Made by a program: the position numbers and the translations under genes. This document shows positions 33,125 through 40,853 of a stretch of 64,000 nt of DNA, piece by piece (position 1 is the stretch's first letter; each line of letters begins with the position of its first letter). Below the pieces are notes generated by a model. The model was given only the letters and a program-made list of their open reading frames with translations, had not been told where the DNA came from and did not search any database. Origin of the DNA: a virus; IMG/VR virus record IMGVR_UViG_3300021225_000362, positions 1 through 64,000 of that record; one strand, 5' to 3'.

Positions 33125-33214
33125 GGAAGTGTGGCAGAGTTTGGTTTATTGCAGCACTCTTGAAAAGTGCCGGGTGTTACAGCCCCATTGGTTCGAATCC
33201 AATCACTTCCGCCA
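33125..33214 (+). tRNA. tRNA-Ser(TGA): tRNA-Ser (anticodon UGA), CCA encoded
   Basis: Acceptor stem GGAAGTG / CACTTCC, anticodon stem GCACT / AGTGC around loop CTTGAAA (anticodon TGA at 33161-33163), long variable arm with CGGG...CCC pairing, T arm ATTGG-TTCGAAT-CCAAT, discriminator G and genomic CCA. Reads UCA, a codon frequent in these AT-rich genes. The T-rich stretch directly after it may end the transcript. Confidence 0.95.
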
Positions 33215-33247
33215 ATTTTTTTTTAATGTTAATTCAAAATTAAATGT

Positions 33248-33475
33248 ATGCCAACCCCAATGAGAAAGTTATTAAATTGGATGGAAGAAAATCCATTCAA
33301 TTTAGACATTCCTGTCGAATGTGTTGATATGGTTAAGATTTTATGTGAAGAAGAAAAAATTGAATTAATTAAGGCGAGAGAAGATGGGATTTATACCATG
33401 ATAAATGGTACTGTCCAAGAAAAACAAATAACCTCTGAGGAATACTACAACAAACTTAACGAAGAAAAAAACTAA
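33248..33475 (+). CDS. Small uncharacterised protein
   Basis: 75 residues. RKLLNWMEENPFNLDIPVECVDMVKILCEEEKIEL ... GIYTMINGTVQ. Acidic, helical at the start. No family. Starts shortly after the tRNA, 2 bases before the next gene. Confidence 0.55.
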   Translation: MPTPMRKLLNWMEENPFNLDIPVECVDMVKILCEEEKIELIKAREDGIYTMINGTVQEKQITSEEYYNKLNEEKN

Positions 33476-33477
33476 CT

Positions 33478-33834
33478 ATGGGTTATCTAACAACATTTAC
33501 CATTTATAATGATGGTGCTGACCAACTGACCAATAATACGGAAAAGTTTTGTAAGAAGTTACAAGAGGGTTGTTATGGTGTTTATACCAAAGATGGTGAA
33601 AGTGGAAGTTTTGGACATGGATATCATGGGAATCTTGTAACGGTTCAGAAACCGAGACACGCTGATGACCACACTTGCTATGTCCATATGGGGAATACGT
33701 TGACTGAAATGAATCCATTCAGTCAACAAACGAAAAGGTTGATGGAGTCAAATCCCGAATTTTTTGATGGTTTGTTGAAACACATGGAAAATACCATCAA
33801 AGAATTGAAAAAAATGAAAAAAGAAAAATCATGA
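33478..33834 (+). CDS. Uncharacterised conserved-looking protein
   Basis: 118 residues. GYLTTFTIYNDGADQL, GHGYHGNLVTVQKPRHADDHTCYVHMGNTL: a His-rich centre that could bind metal. C-terminal Lys-rich helix (NTIKELKKMKKEK). More GC-rich codons than its neighbours. No named family. Confidence 0.6.
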   Translation: MGYLTTFTIYNDGADQLTNNTEKFCKKLQEGCYGVYTKDGESGSFGHGYHGNLVTVQKPRHADDHTCYVHMGNTLTEMNPFSQQTKRLMESNPEFFDGLLKHMENTIKELKKMKKEKS

Positions 33835-33986
33835 TTGGTATTTTATTATTGATATTTTGTTTTCTTTTACTCATCGTTTGGTTATGGGTTGGTGGTATTG
33901 ATTACATGATGAAACACCACAAAGATTATAAAGGAGAAGATTTCCTAAATTGGAAAAACGATAAAAACAACAATACAGAATCTTAA
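33831..33986 (+). CDS. Small single-pass membrane protein
   Basis: A 51-residue ORF found by hand: MIGILLLIFCFLLLIVWLWVGG is a membrane segment at the very N-terminus, followed by a hydrophilic tail DYMMKHHKDYKGEDFLNW. It overlaps the upstream stop by 4 bases (ATGA). Confidence 0.6.
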   Translation: MIGILLLIFCFLLLIVWLWVGGIDYMMKHHKDYKGEDFLNWKNDKNNNTES

Positions 33987-34004
33987 CATCAAACTACAAC
34001 AATT

Positions 34005-34568
34005 ATGAAACAGTTTTTTTTGTCCTTGGTTTTCTTGTTTTCGGTTTCTTTTGTGAACTCACAGGTTTTTAATGGTGTGCCGATATCAGGAAATCTGCAA
34101 ACCTGTGTATCAAATTTCAAACAGAGGGGGTTTACATTTGTAAAATACAATCCGCATGGAGCAACTATGTCAGGTATGGTATCAAACAAACAAGTTGAGT
34201 TATATATTGTGGTGACACCGAAATCTAAAACGGTATGTAAGGTTGCAATTTATTTTCCAAAAAGAAGTAGTTGGTCGAAATTGTATTCAGAATATATCGA
34301 TATGAAAGACATGATAACAACTAAATACGGTGACCCTGATTATAATGTTGAAAAATTCAATTATCCATATGAATTGGGAGATGGATTTGAAACAACCGCA
34401 ATTTCTATGGAAAAATGTGAATACACTACCATATGGTTAGAGAGAGGTAACACAAATATTATTGTTGAAATATCCGAATTTTTACAGACATATATTGCGT
34501 ATGAAAATAAAAAGAATATGGATTTAAGGGAAAGAGAAGAGCAGACCATAAACATGACGACTTTTTAA
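34005..34568 (+). CDS. Secreted or periplasmic uncharacterised protein
   Basis: 187 residues. A clear signal peptide KQFFLSLVFLFSVSFVNSQ, with cleavage likely before Gln-20 as in many Bacteroidota exported proteins. The mature part has strands VELYIVVTPKS and TVCKVAIYFPK and a GDGFETTAISMEKCEYTTIWL block. Similar secreted proteins exist in Bacteroidota genomes; no function is known. A host-derived gene is possible. Confidence 0.65.
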   Translation: MKQFFLSLVFLFSVSFVNSQVFNGVPISGNLQTCVSNFKQRGFTFVKYNPHGATMSGMVSNKQVELYIVVTPKSKTVCKVAIYFPKRSSWSKLYSEYIDMKDMITTKYGDPDYNVEKFNYPYELGDGFETTAISMEKCEYTTIWLERGNTNIIVEISEFLQTYIAYENKKNMDLREREEQTINMTTF

Positions 34569-34577
34569 AAAAAACAT

Positions 34578-34763
34578 ATGTTAAAGTTAGGTAGAAATCT
34601 TATAATATTTTATCTCGGTGTTAATTATGCATATGTAAAATTAGGATTCGAAGTAGAAACTTTAAAATGGGTGTTGTTAATCTCTCTTTTAGTTTTTACT
34701 AATGTCTTAATAATGTTCAACGAAAACAAAATAAATGTAAAAATAAATGTAGATGATGAATGA
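34578..34763 (+). CDS. Small two-helix membrane protein
   Basis: 61 residues. Two hydrophobic segments (NLIIFYLGVNYAYVKLGF and WVLLISLLVFTNVLIMF) and a short charged tail. It overlaps the next gene by 11 bases. Confidence 0.5.
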   Translation: MLKLGRNLIIFYLGVNYAYVKLGFEVETLKWVLLISLLVFTNVLIMFNENKINVKINVDDE

Positions 34764-34986
34764 GCATAATATTCAGAAAAATTTTATAATCTATAAATTG
34801 AATGAAATTATGGACGATTATGAAATTAATTTGGATGATGCCATTGATTTTCTAATGGATAGATTTCTTTATTTTTATATGTTCGAATCTTTAACTATTC
34901 TCTTAGAAATTCAACACGAAGTACGTACCCTCAGAGAAAACATAGTTTCATTGTTTTTTATCAATATGTACAAATACAGACTTTAA
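34753..34986 (+). CDS. Small helical protein
   Basis: 77 residues, helical (KLNEIMDDYEINLDDAIDFLMDRFLYFYMFESL). No motif recognised. Coupled by overlap to the small membrane protein before it. Confidence 0.5.
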   Translation: MMNEHNIQKNFIIYKLNEIMDDYEINLDDAIDFLMDRFLYFYMFESLTILLEIQHEVRTLRENIVSLFFINMYKYRL

Positions 34987-35018
34987 TTTTTTCAATAACG
35001 AAAAATGTCGTATCTTGT
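34987..35018 (+). promoter_or_regulatory. Putative promoter (T-run plus TATCTTGT)
   Basis: TTTTTT at 34987-34992 and TATCTTGT at 35011-35018 (18-base spacing), 22 bases before the ATG at 35040. Same layout as the site at 30603. Confidence 0.4.
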
Positions 35019-35039
35019 TATCACTAAAAAATCAAACAA

Positions 35040-35591
35040 ATGAAAGTTTATCCTGAAATTATCAAGGTGCAAGGTTTTTGCGAGTACAAAAGTAAAACAA
35101 AAAACGTTGTAATTTTCACAAAAGAAGTAAATGATGATTTATTGTTTATCATTACATGGAATGGAGACACAAATAGAGTTTCTGTTCATCGATGGCAAAA
35201 TAACAATAATTCGGATATAAGTTTTGAAATGGTTACCAAATTGTTTTTGGTGAAATGTTCTTTACAGATGGAATTAAATAATTTTAATTTTACCGAAGAT
35301 GACCCTTCAGTAGTTTTTGATGGTGAAATCAAAAATATAATACAATTATTTAAACTTTTTGTTGATGTAAATATCATGGACAATGATGTAAACATCCCAA
35401 ATAATATTGATGAGAATTTTTTTAATGATGAATATGAATATGATGAAATGACTTTTGATTTGACTTCTAAGATGCTTATTTCAATGTTTAACGGACAAGA
35501 AGAATACGAAAAGTCAAAAAAGATTTGGAATCATTATCTTGCAATTAGAGAGAAAAACAATTGGACGAATACATTTTGTGAAATCATTTAA
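35040..35591 (+). CDS. Uncharacterised protein
   Basis: 183 residues. The N-terminal half is beta-rich (VQGFCEYKSKTKNVVIFTKE, LFIITWNGDTNRVSVHRW). The rest is acidic and helical, with an NDEYEYDEMTFDLTSKM stretch. No family recognised. Confidence 0.6.
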   Translation: MKVYPEIIKVQGFCEYKSKTKNVVIFTKEVNDDLLFIITWNGDTNRVSVHRWQNNNNSDISFEMVTKLFLVKCSLQMELNNFNFTEDDPSVVFDGEIKNIIQLFKLFVDVNIMDNDVNIPNNIDENFFNDEYEYDEMTFDLTSKMLISMFNGQEEYEKSKKIWNHYLAIREKNNWTNTFCEII

Positions 35592-35601
35592 ATTAAATAA
35601 G

Positions 35602-36174
35602 ATGAAAAAATTCACTATAGAAAAAATTCTTGTCTTTGGTAAGTTAGATGATGATAAAGGTTTAGATATTGGAGAAACCTTTTATATGGATGAATCGTTG
35701 ACAATACCACTATTACAATATGGTGGTGAAATATCAGATTGTACAGATGATACAAAAGTTGGTCAAAAAGTCTTCGAATTAGATTTAGAAAACCATGAGG
35801 TTGATTTGTTGAATGAAGAAGAGTCAGGTTTGGATACATATGTTGTCGAAAGTAAAAATTATAGACCAAGACTTGCAGTTCAATCTGAGATTGATTTAAT
35901 CAATGATTACTTGGTCAAAGAAATGTCTTGTCAGGAAAAGGATTTGATTACATTGGGTTTGAACCCAATCGTCTATGACATCAATGAAGATTTCAAACTG
36001 TTGGTGTCAACACAAATCTCAAGGTGTGTACTGAGTGACGGTAAAGTGATGATTAATTTCAATGCAATTAAATACGCCATAAAACATGGTCACGTATATG
36101 AATATGAAAACTATGATGATTTGTGGGATGATGAAAATGTAAACATCAATCAAATCATGGAAATACTAAAATAG
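35602..36174 (+). CDS. Uncharacterised acidic protein
   Basis: 190 residues from the ATG at 35602 (MKKFTIEKIL). An upstream in-frame start at 35539 lies inside the previous gene and is unlikely. GKLDDDKGLDIGETFYMDES and a very acidic VDLLNEEESGLDTYV region stand out. Function unknown. Confidence 0.6.
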   Translation: MKKFTIEKILVFGKLDDDKGLDIGETFYMDESLTIPLLQYGGEISDCTDDTKVGQKVFELDLENHEVDLLNEEESGLDTYVVESKNYRPRLAVQSEIDLINDYLVKEMSCQEKDLITLGLNPIVYDINEDFKLLVSTQISRCVLSDGKVMINFNAIKYAIKHGHVYEYENYDDLWDDENVNINQIMEILK

Positions 36175-36206
36175 TTTTTTATTACCAAAAAAAATCGTTA
36201 CATTTA
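36175..36206 (+). promoter_or_regulatory. Putative promoter (T-run plus TACATTTA)
   Basis: TTTTTT at 36175-36180 and TACATTTA at 36199-36206, 18 bases apart, 14 bases before the ATG at 36221. It drives the coiled-coil/VWA gene pair. Confidence 0.45.
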
Positions 36207-36220
36207 AAAAAACAATAATC

Positions 36221-36589
36221 ATGAGTGAAACATTCGAAACTACGTTTAAATCTGCAAATGATTTGAGCGACATGAAAGGTGCTTTCGTTGAAAGTCTCAA
36301 GAGGAATGCAAAACAAATCAAATCGGATAGAGCAATTGCAATTGCTGAAGATGCTGAGACCGAAATGAAAAGGAGGATTGAAGACCTTATCAGAGATATC
36401 AGAAAGTTGGAAAGAGAGAGGGAATCAAGATTGGATATGTCTCCCGATAACGTAACAAGTTTGAAATTGGCAACAGAGTTTGATGCAAGTCAATTTGTAA
36501 ACGCAGAACTTGAATATGGTGAGAAACTTTTCATCATGACAAGAAGGCTTCAGATTCTTCAGGAAAGATACAATTACCTTTTTAAATAA
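36221..36589 (+). CDS. Coiled-coil protein
   Basis: 122 residues. A long charged helix EMKRRIEDLIRDIRKLERERESRL and a second helix FIMTRRLQILQERYNYLF. Its codon use (AGG, ATC, CTT) is like the VWA gene that follows 7 bases later, so the two probably form a unit. Could be a partner of the VWA protein; the function is unknown. Confidence 0.6.
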   Translation: MSETFETTFKSANDLSDMKGAFVESLKRNAKQIKSDRAIAIAEDAETEMKRRIEDLIRDIRKLERERESRLDMSPDNVTSLKLATEFDASQFVNAELEYGEKLFIMTRRLQILQERYNYLFK

Positions 36590-36596
36590 TTAACAC

Positions 36597-37469
36597 ATGG
36601 GAAGTTCAGTATATAATTCAGAATTAAGGTCAGAGAGAGCATTTAGTCGTGGTTATCACACCAAAACAACAAATGAAATCTTCGAGCAAAATAAACTCCG
36701 AAGAATTCATGAGTCGATGGAACCAAAGAAAGCGTTGATTCGTGAATCAAGGGATTCCGAAACGCACCCTAACAGTGTTCCTATTATCATTGCTCTTGAT
36801 GTGACAGGGTCCATGGGAAAAATCCCACATCATCTTGTTAAAGATGGTCTTCCCACACTTATGTCGGGTATCATTCAAAATGGTATTCCTGACCCGCAAG
36901 TGTTATTCCTTGCGGTTGGTGATGTCACATGTGACCACCATCCTCTTCAAGTTGGTCAATTTGAAAGTGGTGATGAGGAACTTGATATGTGGTTGACAAG
37001 AACCTACCTTGAAGGTGGTGGCGGTGGGAATGATGGTGAGAGTTATTCTCTTGCTTGGCACTACGCAGCAAACCATACCGTAACAGATGCGTGGGAAAAA
37101 AGAAAACAGAAAGGATTTCTATTTACCATCGGAGATGAACCTATCCATTCCTCATTTACCAAGAAATATCTGAACGAAATCTTCGGTCAGGATTATCAGG
37201 GAAATACCAAGAATGAGGATTTGTTGGAAGCAGCACAGAAGATGTACAATGTTTATCACATCCATGTTGCTGAAACATCTGCAGGTAGAAGAAGTTTGGA
37301 GTTTTGGAAAAACCTGATGGGTCAACATTGTATTTCTGTTGAAAGTCACACAGACATCCCGAAGGTGATAGCAAACATCGTTTCTTCTAACGTCAGCACA
37401 TCCACACCTCAAACCGATGTGAAAGTAGATGTTGATGTTGTGGTAGATGACGAAAAAATGTTGCTCTGA
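36597..37469 (+). CDS. von Willebrand factor A-like (VWA) domain protein
   Basis: 290 residues. VPIIIALDVTGSMGKIP gives the DxTGS metal-ion-dependent adhesion site (residues ~64-68), followed by VLFLAVGDVTCDHHP and EGGGGGNDGESYSLAWHYA with the remaining MIDAS Asp. FLFTIGDEPIHSSFTKKYL continues the fold. VWA proteins often act with AAA/MoxR ATPases in protein remodelling; an AAA ATPase with similar codon use lies at 30937. An N-terminal 60-residue basic region precedes the domain. Role in the phage is unknown. Confidence 0.78.
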   Translation: MGSSVYNSELRSERAFSRGYHTKTTNEIFEQNKLRRIHESMEPKKALIRESRDSETHPNSVPIIIALDVTGSMGKIPHHLVKDGLPTLMSGIIQNGIPDPQVLFLAVGDVTCDHHPLQVGQFESGDEELDMWLTRTYLEGGGGGNDGESYSLAWHYAANHTVTDAWEKRKQKGFLFTIGDEPIHSSFTKKYLNEIFGQDYQGNTKNEDLLEAAQKMYNVYHIHVAETSAGRRSLEFWKNLMGQHCISVESHTDIPKVIANIVSSNVSTSTPQTDVKVDVDVVVDDEKMLL

Positions 37470-37489
37470 TATCAAAATTTTATTTTTTT

Positions 37490-37526
37490 AATCCCTCCAA
37501 GTTTATTATATTTGGGGGGATTTTTT
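37490..37526 (+). terminator. Rho-independent terminator overlapping a promoter-like box
   Basis: AATCCCTCCAA pairs with TTGGGGGGATT (one G-T wobble) around an 11-base loop, followed by TTTT. The loop and right arm contain TATATTTG (37507-37514), an exact TAnnTTTG box that could start transcription of the downstream purA gene. Confidence 0.7.
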
Positions 37527-37544
37527 ATTAAAAAACATAATAAC

Positions 37545-38675
37545 ATGACAGCGAATATTGTTTGTGGAACACAATGGGGAGATGAAGGTAAGGGCAGGGT
37601 CGTTAGTTGGTTGATAGATAGCAATGATTCAAGTAAGATTGTGGTGAGGTATTCAGGTGGTCACCAAGCAGGTCACACCGTCATTCATAATGGAATAAAA
37701 CATATTTTCTCAAATTTTGGTAGTGGATGTTTACAAAATGTTCCAACATATTTCAGTGAACACTGCACCGTATACCCGAATACTCTTTATAATGAATCTA
37801 AAATATTGCAAGCCAAAACCAATCAGGTGCACAAAATAATTGTGCATCCGTTGACTATGATAACCACACCATATGATGTGATTTATAACAGGGTCACAGA
37901 AATGAAGAACAGACATGGGAGTGTAGGTCTTGGTGTCGGTGCAACGATGAAAAGAAATATTGAAACTCCATACAAGTTATACGCTATTGATATTTTATAT
38001 CCCGAACTTTTCAAAGAAAAATTAAAACAAATATATCGTTATTATAGTAACATCCTTGGTGCATTGGAATTCTCTAACCTTTGTGTTTCTAAATTGGGTG
38101 ATTTGGATTTCAAATATGAAATAGAAAAGTTCCATGATATATTCACACAAAACATCATGATTGATGATTATTTATCTCTTGTTTTTTATGATGAAATCAT
38201 ATTTGAAGGTTCACAAGGTATTATGCTTGATATGGACCACGGAGTATTCCCAAATGTTACATATGGAAATACAACAACCAAGAATGCAATAAAAATATGT
38301 GAGAATATTCGTATTGATGAAATCAATAATTATTATGTGACTCGTTGTTATCAAACAAGACATGGTAATGGTTGGATGAGTAATGAACGTGAAATAAATC
38401 TAATCAATAACCATGAAGAAATAAATGTACAAAATCAATGGCAAGGTAATTTCAGAGTTGGTGAGTTTGATTTGAAACTATTCAATCATGCGTATTTGAT
38501 TGATAAAATTTATAATTCAAACATAAATAATGACAATTTAGTGGTGACATGTGTTGACCAAAGACCTGATTTAAAATTTAATGAACAATTCGGGGAAATA
38601 ATAAGAAAACACACAACAATAAAAAACATATACGAATCATTTTCACCTAACACACAAGACATAAGATTAATATGA
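37545..38675 (+). CDS. purA: Adenylosuccinate synthetase
   Basis: 376 residues from the ATG at 37545 (MTANIVCGTQWG); the longer frame from 37512 would start in the terminator. GTQWGDEGKG keeps the catalytic Asp and P-loop-like nucleotide site, YSGGHQAGHTVI holds the catalytic His, and FEGSQGIMLDMDHG and NVTYGNTTT follow. The family's Arg-rich C-terminal loop (TGRRRRTGW in bacterial PurA) is replaced by QGNFRVGEFDLKLF, and the protein is ~55 residues shorter than E. coli PurA. It converts IMP plus Asp to adenylosuccinate. The Asp-to-Ser change of Z-genome PurZ is absent. The next gene overlaps by 4 bases. Confidence 0.85.
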   Translation: MTANIVCGTQWGDEGKGRVVSWLIDSNDSSKIVVRYSGGHQAGHTVIHNGIKHIFSNFGSGCLQNVPTYFSEHCTVYPNTLYNESKILQAKTNQVHKIIVHPLTMITTPYDVIYNRVTEMKNRHGSVGLGVGATMKRNIETPYKLYAIDILYPELFKEKLKQIYRYYSNILGALEFSNLCVSKLGDLDFKYEIEKFHDIFTQNIMIDDYLSLVFYDEIIFEGSQGIMLDMDHGVFPNVTYGNTTTKNAIKICENIRIDEINNYYVTRCYQTRHGNGWMSNEREINLINNHEEINVQNQWQGNFRVGEFDLKLFNHAYLIDKIYNSNINNDNLVVTCVDQRPDLKFNEQFGEIIRKHTTIKNIYESFSPNTQDIRLI

Positions 38676-39265
38676 CAGACAATTTTAAATTAATATCTGA
38701 ATTCATAGAAGGTAAAACACAGAAAGGTGATTTTTATTTTCTTCAGATATTAAAAAGAAGAAAAGACAATCCGAAAATGGATGTTGACATGGTTCCAATT
38801 AATTTTTACTATGTCAAAGACCATCATCATCTGATGAGATTGAAACCACATATCATTGCAGATTGTAATGCCCACAATGCAAGAGCATATTTCAATCTAA
38901 ATAAAAGGAATGAAAAAAAGATTGCTCTTCAAACATTACGGATAATCGCAGATTCTATTTCAAGTGAAATATATGATGTGAAAAATGCATATCATGGTGC
39001 TTGTGGTAAGTTTTCTTCGGATGATGATAAAAAATGGATTATTGATGTTGATGGTGATTTTAACAACACCACAATTATAAATCATCCGATATATGATTTG
39101 GTAAAAAAGTTGCAACAACAAGCAACCAATGAACCATTAAATCTACTTGTACCAACAAAAAACGGAATTCACATAATTACAAGACCATTCAATCTACAGG
39201 AATTCAGGAAACATTATCCACATACCGATATCCATAAGGACAATCCAACAATCTTATATTGTTAG
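38672..39265 (+). CDS. Uncharacterised protein, possibly primase-like
   Basis: 197 residues. KKWIIDVDGDFNN and NLLVPTKNGIHIITRPF resemble the acidic metal-binding strand and the S/K-GxHxxxxPF strand of small archaeo-eukaryotic primase-type domains. The match is by eye only and other folds are possible. It is coupled to purA by a 4-base overlap. Confidence 0.45.
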   Translation: MTDNFKLISEFIEGKTQKGDFYFLQILKRRKDNPKMDVDMVPINFYYVKDHHHLMRLKPHIIADCNAHNARAYFNLNKRNEKKIALQTLRIIADSISSEIYDVKNAYHGACGKFSSDDDKKWIIDVDGDFNNTTIINHPIYDLVKKLQQQATNEPLNLLVPTKNGIHIITRPFNLQEFRKHYPHTDIHKDNPTILYC

Positions 39266-39270
39266 TGATG

Positions 39271-39305
39271 TTTTTTGGTAATTAAAGAATTTTTTTTTAC
39301 ATTTA
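39271..39305 (+). promoter_or_regulatory. Putative promoter (TTTTTTGG plus TACATTTA)
   Basis: TTTTTTGG at 39271-39278 and TACATTTA at 39298-39305, 19 bases apart, matching the TTG/TAnnTTTG spacing of Bacteroidota promoters. The ATG at 39321 follows 15 bases later. Confidence 0.5.
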
Positions 39306-39320
39306 CAAAAAGAAAAATTT

Positions 39321-40199
39321 ATGAATACATTTTTGAAAACAATTGCAAGTTCGTTACTTATGACATTTATCGCCCTTGTGTCATATGGTGTTTACAATCT
39401 ATTTGAATTGAATTATTTCAAATCAAATTTATTTACAGGGGTGATTGCACTCATATTTGGAGTCGCAGCAATGTATTATGGTTTTAATTTGTTAAGAAAA
39501 ATTTGGACAATAAGTATTTTATTTTTGATTGTTATATTGCAAGGATGTTCATATGCTAAATCAAACCAACAAGTGGTAGTATCAAGTGATTGTGGTGTAA
39601 CATGGCAGAAAATTAATATGGGTGAAGCGGTCCCTCGTCCAGGTGTCAATCCTTGCTACATGAAAGTGGTTATACCTAACTTTCCAATGCAAGGAGAAAG
39701 TAAATTCATTACGAACCTTAAAGATAAAGTCAGGACAGTTACACATATTGATTATGATTATACGATTATAGAACCATTGGCGTTCATTAAACAGGCAAAG
39801 TTCTTAGGTAAAGCAAATACAGATGCCGATGATGAAGCTGCTATTGGGTCCAATTTTGAAGGTGCTGAGAATATGGTGATAGACAAAAGGATTAAGGATG
39901 TTGCAAAGGATATTTTTGTAAGTGAAGATATTGTAGAATTGGACCAATCAGAATTGGAAGATAGACTCCTCTCAGAAAGCAATAAAGTACTTGAACCACT
40001 TGGTATAAAATTGAATTTTATCACACTTACCTTTGACCTTGATGAACAAACACGAATGGCAATTGATATTGCAACTGCAATGAAAATTTATCAAAGCCGT
40101 GGACTTGTCGATGTTGGTAAAGAAGTAATGAAAGAGAGAGCGGGTGCAACCAAAATAACTGTAGAAAATAAACCCGATAACACAAATAAATCTGAATAA
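39321..40199 (+). CDS. Membrane-anchored SPFH/band 7-like protein
   Basis: 292 residues. Three N-terminal hydrophobic segments (LLMTFIALVSYGVYNL, LFTGVIALIFGVAAMYYG, ISILFLIVILQGC) lead into a soluble domain. Its strand-helix order and LEDRLLSESNKVLEPLGIKLNFITLTFDLDEQTRMAIDIATAMK segment resemble the SPFH (prohibitin/stomatin) fold, where a long helix follows such a strand. A lipobox-like LQGC at the end of the third segment is probably incidental. SPFH proteins form membrane rings or scaffolds. In a phage this could affect host proteases or membrane domains (inference). Confidence 0.6.
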   Translation: MNTFLKTIASSLLMTFIALVSYGVYNLFELNYFKSNLFTGVIALIFGVAAMYYGFNLLRKIWTISILFLIVILQGCSYAKSNQQVVVSSDCGVTWQKINMGEAVPRPGVNPCYMKVVIPNFPMQGESKFITNLKDKVRTVTHIDYDYTIIEPLAFIKQAKFLGKANTDADDEAAIGSNFEGAENMVIDKRIKDVAKDIFVSEDIVELDQSELEDRLLSESNKVLEPLGIKLNFITLTFDLDEQTRMAIDIATAMKIYQSRGLVDVGKEVMKERAGATKITVENKPDNTNKSE

Positions 40200-40200
40200 T

Positions 40201-40458
40201 ATGTGGCCATTCAACAGGAAAAAAAAGAAAAAAGAAGAAAAAAAGAATTCATCTTACTATTCTTCTTATACACCATCAGACTCAACCATGTTTAATCCGT
40301 CAGTCTTTAGTTTTGATGATGATTCATCGTCATATAAATCAAGTAACACAGATTATGGTGGTGGTGATTTTGGTGGTGCAGGTGCAGGTAGCAGTTGGGA
40401 CAGTGGTTCATCAGATTCGGGTGGTGACTCAGGTGGCGGAGATGGTGGTGGAGACTAA
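40201..40458 (+). CDS. Low-complexity Gly/Ser/Asp-rich protein
   Basis: 85 residues. Basic start (NRKKKKKEEKKN), Ser/Tyr-rich middle, and a Gly/Asp/Ser tail (GGGDFGGAGAGSSWDSG, GGDGGGD) like the tails of some membrane-associated TPM-type proteins. Disordered; no known function. Starts 1 base after the SPFH-like gene. Confidence 0.55.
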   Translation: MWPFNRKKKKKEEKKNSSYYSSYTPSDSTMFNPSVFSFDDDSSSYKSSNTDYGGGDFGGAGAGSSWDSGSSDSGGDSGGGDGGGD

Positions 40459-40516
40459 AAAGGCGATAATTTGAAAATATCGACAATAAACACGAATTTA
40501 AATCAAAACCAAGTTT

Positions 40517-40852
40517 ATGAAAAAGTATCTTATCATCTTATTTGTTTTTACACTTTTCGGTTGTTCGACATTGAAGAATTTCTTTGACTCAGAAAAGAAC
40601 GCACCGAAAGAAAAGTTTTCAGTGGATAAAAATGTTATTCTCTTTGAAAACAAACCATTTGCTGAACTTCAAGCAATGACATGGAGTTTGGATGGTGGTG
40701 AATTGGTCAGGGAAATGAATTTCAAATTGTTGGATAAGCATGATTTATCAATCATTGGTGGTATGATTGATTTTCTCTCTGACAGGCATCAAGGTGATGA
40801 GATTGAGGTGGAGTTTGAAATACCACATAATAACGAACAATTCAAATTATAA
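40517..40852 (+). CDS. Lipoprotein
   Basis: 111 residues. Signal KKYLIILFVFTLFGC with lipidated Cys at residue 16. Mature part LKNFFDSEKNAPKEKFSVD ... EIEVEFEIPHN. It lies one base before the secreted nuclease gene, so both would reach the envelope together. Function unknown. Confidence 0.65.
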   Translation: MKKYLIILFVFTLFGCSTLKNFFDSEKNAPKEKFSVDKNVILFENKPFAELQAMTWSLDGGELVREMNFKLLDKHDLSIIGGMIDFLSDRHQGDEIEVEFEIPHNNEQFKL

Positions 40853-40853
40853 A

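Noticed and set aside
32583-33214. Split tRNA interrupted by a group I intron carrying the HNH gene
   Set aside because: The 5' half and the intact tRNA-Ser do not form one gene; the Ser tRNA is complete by itself and no conserved intron core (P, Q, R, S elements) was seen.
37545-38675. PurZ (2-aminoadenine, Z-genome) assignment
   Set aside because: The catalytic Asp of GDEGKG is retained; PurZ has a substitution there. No DatZ or MazZ candidate was seen in the window.
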